Assembly: GCA_016802295.1 (NCBI GenBank)
Contig: JAESIW010000065.1
Span: 496,001 to 560,000 of the forward strand
Reading direction: 5' to 3'
Origin: Brachionus rotundiformis
Taxonomy: Eukaryota > Rotifera > Eurotatoria > Ploima > Brachionidae
Length of the DNA: 64,000 nt
A program made the position numbers and the translations under genes. The notes beneath the pieces were generated by a model. It was not told the origin of the DNA. It made no database searches and saw nothing but the letters and a program-made list of their open reading frames with translations. Positions within the stretch are counted from its first letter, which is position 1, and every line of letters begins with the position of its first letter. Of the stretch, positions 58,459-64,000 are shown one piece after another.

Positions 58459-59640
58459 CTAATTTTGAGCATCTTTAACATGCACAGAATATTTTTTTGC
58501 CAATTCTCGCCAATATTCTTTATTTTGCTGAACGTGAAATGTGTTTTCTTTAATTTTCGGATCCGGATCTCCATAATTGGGTGGATTTCCAAAAGGATCG
58601 TAGCCCAGTCTTCTCAACATTGGCGCTATTATGTCCATCTGATTCAAAACATCGGATGGTATTTTGCCCACCCAAGAACTTAATGCTTCTAAATTTACCG
58701 GTTTAATTACTTGATCAGAGGATCTCTCCACTTTGGACAATGAAATCTCATCACCAATATATTTTTCATGATGAATCACATTTTCATTCCAAGTTATATT
58801 TAGAAAATTGAGAATATTTTTCATGGTTTTTTCAGGATGTAAAACCAACTGTTCATAATAGACTGGCATACAGCTTTCCGAGCCTATTTCAATGCATTGC
58901 GCGTACATTTGTTCAATAATGGTATTCCATCTGACTAGACAATCTCTGTAACTTTCCAAATTGAAACCCGTTATGGTGACTCTTCGGCTTATAATCGAAT
59001 GAACTGTAGCTCGGCCGTCTCGAATCATTAGAATATATTTTGAATTAGGAAAAACATTTTTCATATAAGTTGAATATCGAAGTACCAATGGATCTTTATT
59101 GCATAGATGTTGGGCTGGTTTTCCATGTTTAACAATAACTTCCAATATAAAAGCACCTACTGCAGAATCTATAACATCGTCGCTCATGCCTGCGTTTAAT
59201 AGTCGTTCTTTTTCTTTTTTTGAATTGGTCCATTGGTTCCGCATGTAAATTAAGCGGGGTATGATGCGAGTCTCTTCACCACATCGAATTGCTGGATGAG
59301 CGTCAAGCATTGCACGCATCAGAGTGGTACCTGATCTAGGAACGCCACCAACAAATATTAGCGGAGTATTTCTGTTGTATGGATATACTTTGTCCGAATA
59401 TTGGGAGTATTCTTCATTTATTTTTTTTAATTCACTCTCTTTTATTTCATCGTTGACTCTGACAAAATCTAGGTCAGATTCGGCATTACCATTTGGTCGT
59501 ATTGGTTTTAAACATTCAGAAATTGAAAATAAATCTCCCTCAATAATCCAAATAACCAGAAGAATAGTAAGTATCCATACTATAAAATATTTTATTTCGA
59601 TGAGTTTCAATCTCCGTCGTAACAATGGTATAAATACCAT
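58459..59640 (-). CDS. TPST: Protein-tyrosine sulfotransferase
   Basis: Intronless 393-aa Golgi enzyme that transfers sulfate from PAPS to tyrosines of secreted and membrane proteins (human TPST1/2 are 370-377 aa). Type II topology: a short basic cytoplasmic N-terminus, one membrane span at about 16-35 (KYFIVWILTILLVIWII), a stem, then the catalytic domain. The 5'-phosphosulfate-binding loop is FVGGVPRSGTTLMRAML. The catalytic glutamate lies in RCGEETRIIPR. The 3'-phosphate-binding segment is ILMIRDGRATVHS. LCNKDPLVLRY and the C-terminal RRLGYDPFGNPPNYG are also TPST-specific. All catalytic elements are intact. The first ATG directly precedes the anchor, which fixes the start. Confidence 0.95.
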   Translation of the reverse strand: MVFIPLLRRRLKLIEIKYFIVWILTILLVIWIIEGDLFSISECLKPIRPNGNAESDLDFVRVNDEIKESELKKINEEYSQYSDKVYPYNRNTPLIFVGGVPRSGTTLMRAMLDAHPAIRCGEETRIIPRLIYMRNQWTNSKKEKERLLNAGMSDDVIDSAVGAFILEVIVKHGKPAQHLCNKDPLVLRYSTYMKNVFPNSKYILMIRDGRATVHSIISRRVTITGFNLESYRDCLVRWNTIIEQMYAQCIEIGSESCMPVYYEQLVLHPEKTMKNILNFLNITWNENVIHHEKYIGDEISLSKVERSSDQVIKPVNLEALSSWVGKIPSDVLNQMDIIAPMLRRLGYDPFGNPPNYGDPDPKIKENTFHVQQNKEYWRELAKKYSVHVKDAQN

Positions 59641-62600
59641 TTTATCATATGAGAATATTTTAATATTTTTTGTAAATTATTTTTAAATTATCAATCAATT
59701 TTATAATTTTTGCTATCAAACTTGTCTAAATATTGAATTTTTTATTTAAAAAAGAAAAAAAAAACATAATTTAATGTCTTAAATAAATTTTAGCATTTTT
59801 AAATATCACTGTTAGCAAAACAAAATGATTAAATTTGTAATATTACTTTCTTTTCTATTTGAAAAAAGAAACTAAAAAATCCCGCTTGCCACGCGACTTC
59901 AAAATTAATTAAACTTAAGTGTAACTCTTGACAACTCTGTTTTTTTCATTTATAATAAATTTAATTGAATTAGAATTGACTGAAAATAAAAGATAAATTT
60001 AGAAATTTTAATGCAAATGATCTTCAAATTTCGATTCCTATTGTTTCCATGGATTATGACAAAATTATTTTTATATTAGTTTAATTAAACTATCATTTTC
60101 CAAAACACGTAAACAAGTATTAAAAAAAATACTAATATTTTTTAATTTTAATAAATAAAATACCCCAGTCGGAATTGAACAAAAAACTTAAAAATTAATG
60201 AAAAAACAGCATTTTTTATTTTGAATTTAGTGGTTGTTTCAGTTATATCATATGATTTATTAATTAACAATAAACTCATATTTGATCTCATTTAATTAGT
60301 ATTATGCTTAAAACTTATATCTTGATAAAGCCTTTTTACAATATAAACTGATCAAAGAGCGTAAATGGAAATTTGATAATTAAAAAATAGCTGTTGAAGA
60401 TTTTATAAGATTATGAGTATATCTTTTAAGAAAAAATCAATACCTATTTTATTTATTAGACTAAATTTTAATGTTAAATATAAACTTTGAAATTTCGACT
60501 ATATGATAAATTTAAAAAATCTACCAAAAAAATCAATATTCTAGACAAAAGACTTAAGTCAAAGTTAACTTTTTTTAATCAAAATTCGAATTCATTTATC
60601 TAAGCCGATCACAACATCGCTATGTCCTTTATGAATATTGATTATGGATTATCTATAAGACTGCATGAATTAAGTTCTTTTAATATTCTTTGTCTATTGA
60701 ACTCAAATATAAATTTGACCCAAATATTTAATTCAAATTAATAAATTATGATTTTAGATTTTTTTCTAGCAGAAAAAAACTTAACATTAATATGGATATT
60801 TTATTTGCATATATTCTTTTTAATTTTAAATAATAAACTAATTGCAAGCGATTTTTAAAAATCGTTCTAAACATCAACTAGTTTGAAAATTTATCTTTAG
60901 CCGCTTCAAATTTCGTATTTTGCTTATTGAAAATATTTTATCTTATCTCTAAGTATTTTGCGAGCTTGAAAAAATGATCAATTTAAAAAAGCTCAAATTG
61001 TTGTACTAATTTTTCTTTTATACTTATTTGAAATTTTCATATTTTAAATAAAAATATTCAAATCGTGCTAATAACATAATTGATGTATCCTTTCATGTCA
61101 ATAACAAAAACACAGGTATATATTTTTAATTAAAATAATAAGAAAAGATTATTTTTACAATACTTAAGAGATTTTTATTCTGGTACCCGAAAGATTTTAG
61201 ATTTTAGAATTTTTTAAGCAAAAAAGAAATATACCAATAAGAATAATCGAAAGAATGAAAACATTGCATGATTGATGCTAAAAATATGACAATGATTTTG
61301 AATTTTGAGAAGATACTATTTTTCTAAAATAAAATAGAAAGATATTTTTTAAACCTAGAAAAGATACTCTGTCATTGTTAATTTCTCAAAGATCTCTTGA
61401 ATTTGAAGAATTCTCTTCAAAAATTGACATAGTATGATCGAAAAGAAATACAGTTTAGTTAATTTATTTATTAAAAAATTATTTATTTTGAACAAATATT
61501 TTGTACAAATACATTGATGAATTCATATAAATAAAAACTAATGATATATTTTGATTAAATAGAATGATCGGACTATTTAGATTATATTTCCTTAAACAAA
61601 TTTCATCATCTTGGTTTATAAATATCAAACGTAATTTTTCTTTTCTAAATTTTATGTTTTTTTATATATAAACAATTTAAAAAAATCGATTTTTAAATTA
61701 ATTCTCATAAAATACTCCTTATTATATTTCTCAAATTAAATTTTATTTTAGTCAAGATTACAGAATGTTATGTTGGTTTTTTTTTTTGTTCTTAGCTTTT
61801 ATTTAATCTAATAAATAATGGAAAACGGCTCTTCTGTGGCCAGGATAAATATATAAAGTTGAAGATTTAATACTTGACTTAAATAGCAGTATGTGACGAC
61901 ACACAGGAGAGAAAGATTTAATTTATTAACAGGTTTTTCAAATCATATTTATCAAATGAAATTATCATGTTGTTAAAGCATTTATTAATTTTTTATAAAG
62001 CTTTAATTAAAATTTTTATTTTAATAAAGAGCTTTTTTAAATTTCTTATTTCGATTCAAACATTTATTAGCAATTGTTACAATATTATATCAAAAATAAG
62101 AATATAAGAAAATTTTACCAAATTTGCTTTTAAAACAATTATATTTATCCTAATAGACTAAATGATAAATATTTAAATTAGTAAGAAACAAAAAAAATAT
62201 GATAATGCTATCATTCTCTATACTATAAAGTTTATTCTACTTTCTTATAAATTATAAAATATAATTTGCTTTTGTTTTTTAGTTAATTTTTCAAAATTAA
62301 ACCTAGACTTAAAATGTTGTAAAATTTCGACTAAATAAAATTTTCATCCGTAAATCGTCAAATTAATAATATTTTTCTTAACGAAATAAATTTCGAAGTC
62401 GAAATTTTAAAACATTTTTAAAAGGTAATTTAGTAACTAAAACATCTATTTTATGTACAATCTTTTTAATTATTATTTTTTTTCAAATATTTTTATTTTA
62501 TGCTTAAAAGAGTTTATAAACCCATTGAATAAATGATTTAAAGTTATTTACATCAAATTTGAATTAATTAAAAAACTACTTTAGAATAAAATATTTTCAC

Positions 62601-63677
62601 ACATAATAATTTCAGAAGTATTTTTTCCAAATATTTCAAATGAATAGACTATTTAATTGACTATTATTGATACATGATTGATTCTTTAATTTACCAATTT
62701 TTTTTCTTAAAACGAGTTTACCCTTTACCTCAGCAGGTACTATGCTTTTTGAAACAAAAACTGGAATTTCTTGAATTAATAAATTTTTTCAGACTTAAAA
62801 AGTATAAAATCTTATAATGAAAATGACAAATAGTTAAATTGATTGCAAATCATAAATAGAAATTGTGAATTTTTCACTAGTAAATTAAAAATTTATTCAA
62901 ATTGGAAGATATTCATGTGTTTAATAGATTGAACTATTTTGTAATTAAACTCCCCTAAATAATTACTATAAATACTATACTTTTTAATGTTATATTATTT
63001 AACTTTTTTGTTTTCTCTAAAAGTATACTTAAGTCTTGATTTAATTTATTCTTTAGTAAAAAACGTACAATAATTAATTTTGAGGAGTAAGGAATTTTTA
63101 AGTATCATTTCTAAAATTATTTATAATTTGAAAATTTAATATTTATTTTAATTAAAATGTCTAGTTCTTTAATTAAAACTTAAAATTATTTAGACAATTT
63201 GCTTTCTAAAAAAAAAAAGTTTAATGGTAAAAGAAATTTAAATTTTGTGTGTTTTGTACTTTAAAAGAAAACAAAATTTCTCTTTTTTCAAAATAAATTT
63301 AACAGATTTTCTTTAAAAAAAAATTTGAAATTTAATTAATCTAAACTATTGAATTATTTAATCTGTTAATGACAAATTTGATAAATAAAATCTAAATAAT
63401 AAATTTTGTTTTAAACTTAAACTTACCTTTGGTAAATATGTTCTATCGGTAATTCATAAATAACAATATTTTAATTTATGTTTTGAAATTTTTAAATTAG
63501 CATTTTCAATTATTTGAACAAACATTTAACATGATTAATTTTTCATTGCACCAAATTTATTCTTAAAACCAGTATACCTTTACCTAAGCAGTTACTATGC
63601 AAAAAAAATTAAAATTAAGAGAAATCTTACCCTTAAATATTTTATTTTAAGTTTTAAAACATTTGGTATTATTAAAA
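59641..63677. other. Gene-free region upstream of TPST and the last gene
   Basis: About 4 kb between divergent genes, so it should hold both promoters. No coding potential was seen. It contains a diverged direct repeat of about 72 bp, listed separately. Confidence 0.4.
62671..63600. repeat. Diverged direct repeat pair upstream of the band-7-like gene
   Basis: Copies at about 62671-62744 and 63529-63600 align over about 72 bp, sharing ACATGATT, TTCTTAAAAC, CCTTTACCT, AGCAG and TACTATGC in the same order. The second copy ends about 78 bp before the ATG at 63678. This could be a tandem duplication remnant, a dispersed repeat or a duplicated promoter element. Confidence 0.55.
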
Positions 63678-64000
63678 ATGGCAAACGAACAGGCTATTAA
63701 ATTGGGTTCTCTGATCGGAAGCGTGATATTAGGCATTGGAGTTATTTTGCTAGTTATACTTCTACCAATCTCATTTAGCTACCTAGATTTTTATGAAGTA
63801 AAATTAAAAAACTAAATATTAAATTTAACTGATCTAATAATAATTGAATCTTAAAAGTACGGTTTTGTGAAACGAAGAACAACTGGTAAAGTCGATACGA
63901 GCAAAGTTTATGATGGTGGTCGTCACATGATAGGGCCTGATTTTGAGTTTAAAGAATTCTATTCTGCAGCTCAGTTTATTCAATTTAGTCATATTCCAAT
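63678..64000 (+). CDS. Membrane protein, probable band-7/SPFH-like, 5' part only
   Basis: Partial gene cut by the window edge. Exon 1 is 63678-63797 and exon 2 starts at 63858 and is still open at 64000; the 60-bp intron is phase 0. The N-terminus has one long hydrophobic segment (SLIGSVILGIGVILLVILLP). It is followed by DFYEYGFVKRRTTGKVDTSK and GPDFEF. A membrane anchor immediately followed by a Y-G-F and G-x-H/R-x-x-GP pattern resembles uncharacterised SPFH/band-7-type proteins of protists and flagellated organisms. That assignment is from memory of the family pattern and is tentative. Confidence 0.55.

Noticed and set aside
60160..60200. tRNA-like T-arm (GTTCAATTCC on the minus strand)
   Set aside because: The flanking stem does not pair and no D-arm or anticodon arm precedes it.
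1..64000. CRISPR arrays, rRNA genes or bacterial-type operons
   Set aside because: None seen. The sequence is intron-containing animal DNA and the only regular direct-repeat array is coding.

Overview
The window is very AT-rich animal nuclear DNA (roughly three quarters A+T). Every gene recognised belongs to a metazoan family: metabotropic glutamate receptor, SoxB, LATS/Warts, NKRF, TPST and SLC52A. Most genes are split by short GT-AG introns of about 50-60 bp, with some of 0.3-1.4 kb. I infer a compact-intron protostome. A rotifer such as a monogonont would fit, but this is a guess from composition and intron size. Exon joins below were deduced by hand from splice motifs, reading phase and domain continuity.

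Layout. 1-7.5 kb: four tandem plus-strand riboflavin-transporter (SLC52A) paralogues, each with a different intron set. 7.5-14.1 kb: no genes, but a likely control region for SoxB, with GATA and CCAAT clusters close to the gene. 14.1-15.3 kb: intronless SoxB. 19.6-24.0 kb (minus): a seven-exon NKRF-like gene with XTBD, G-patch and R3H domains. 25.6-29.4 kb (minus): the Hippo kinase LATS/Warts in two exons, with an inverted-repeat element in its intron. 34.1-40.3 kb (plus): a complete metabotropic glutamate receptor with a C-type lectin domain inserted inside its ligand-binding module. This is the most unusual item in the window. 40.8-43.6 kb (minus): a nuclear-looking Asn-rich protein and a small single-pass membrane protein. 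45.1-48.1 kb (minus): a mucin-like EGF receptor-type protein with near-identical 123-bp tandem repeats. 48-55 kb: empty. 54.9-57.4 kb (plus): a three-Ig-domain surface protein. 58.5-59.6 kb (minus): intronless tyrosylprotein sulfotransferase. 63.7 kb to the edge: the 5' end of a membrane protein that runs off the window.

The genes do not form a pathway. The neighbourhood mixes developmental regulators (SoxB, LATS), RNA processing (NKRF), cell-surface proteins and vitamin uptake. The one clear local process is tandem duplication (SLC52A, and the mucin repeats). A degenerate TIR transposon lies in the intron immediately before the lectin exon of the glutamate receptor.
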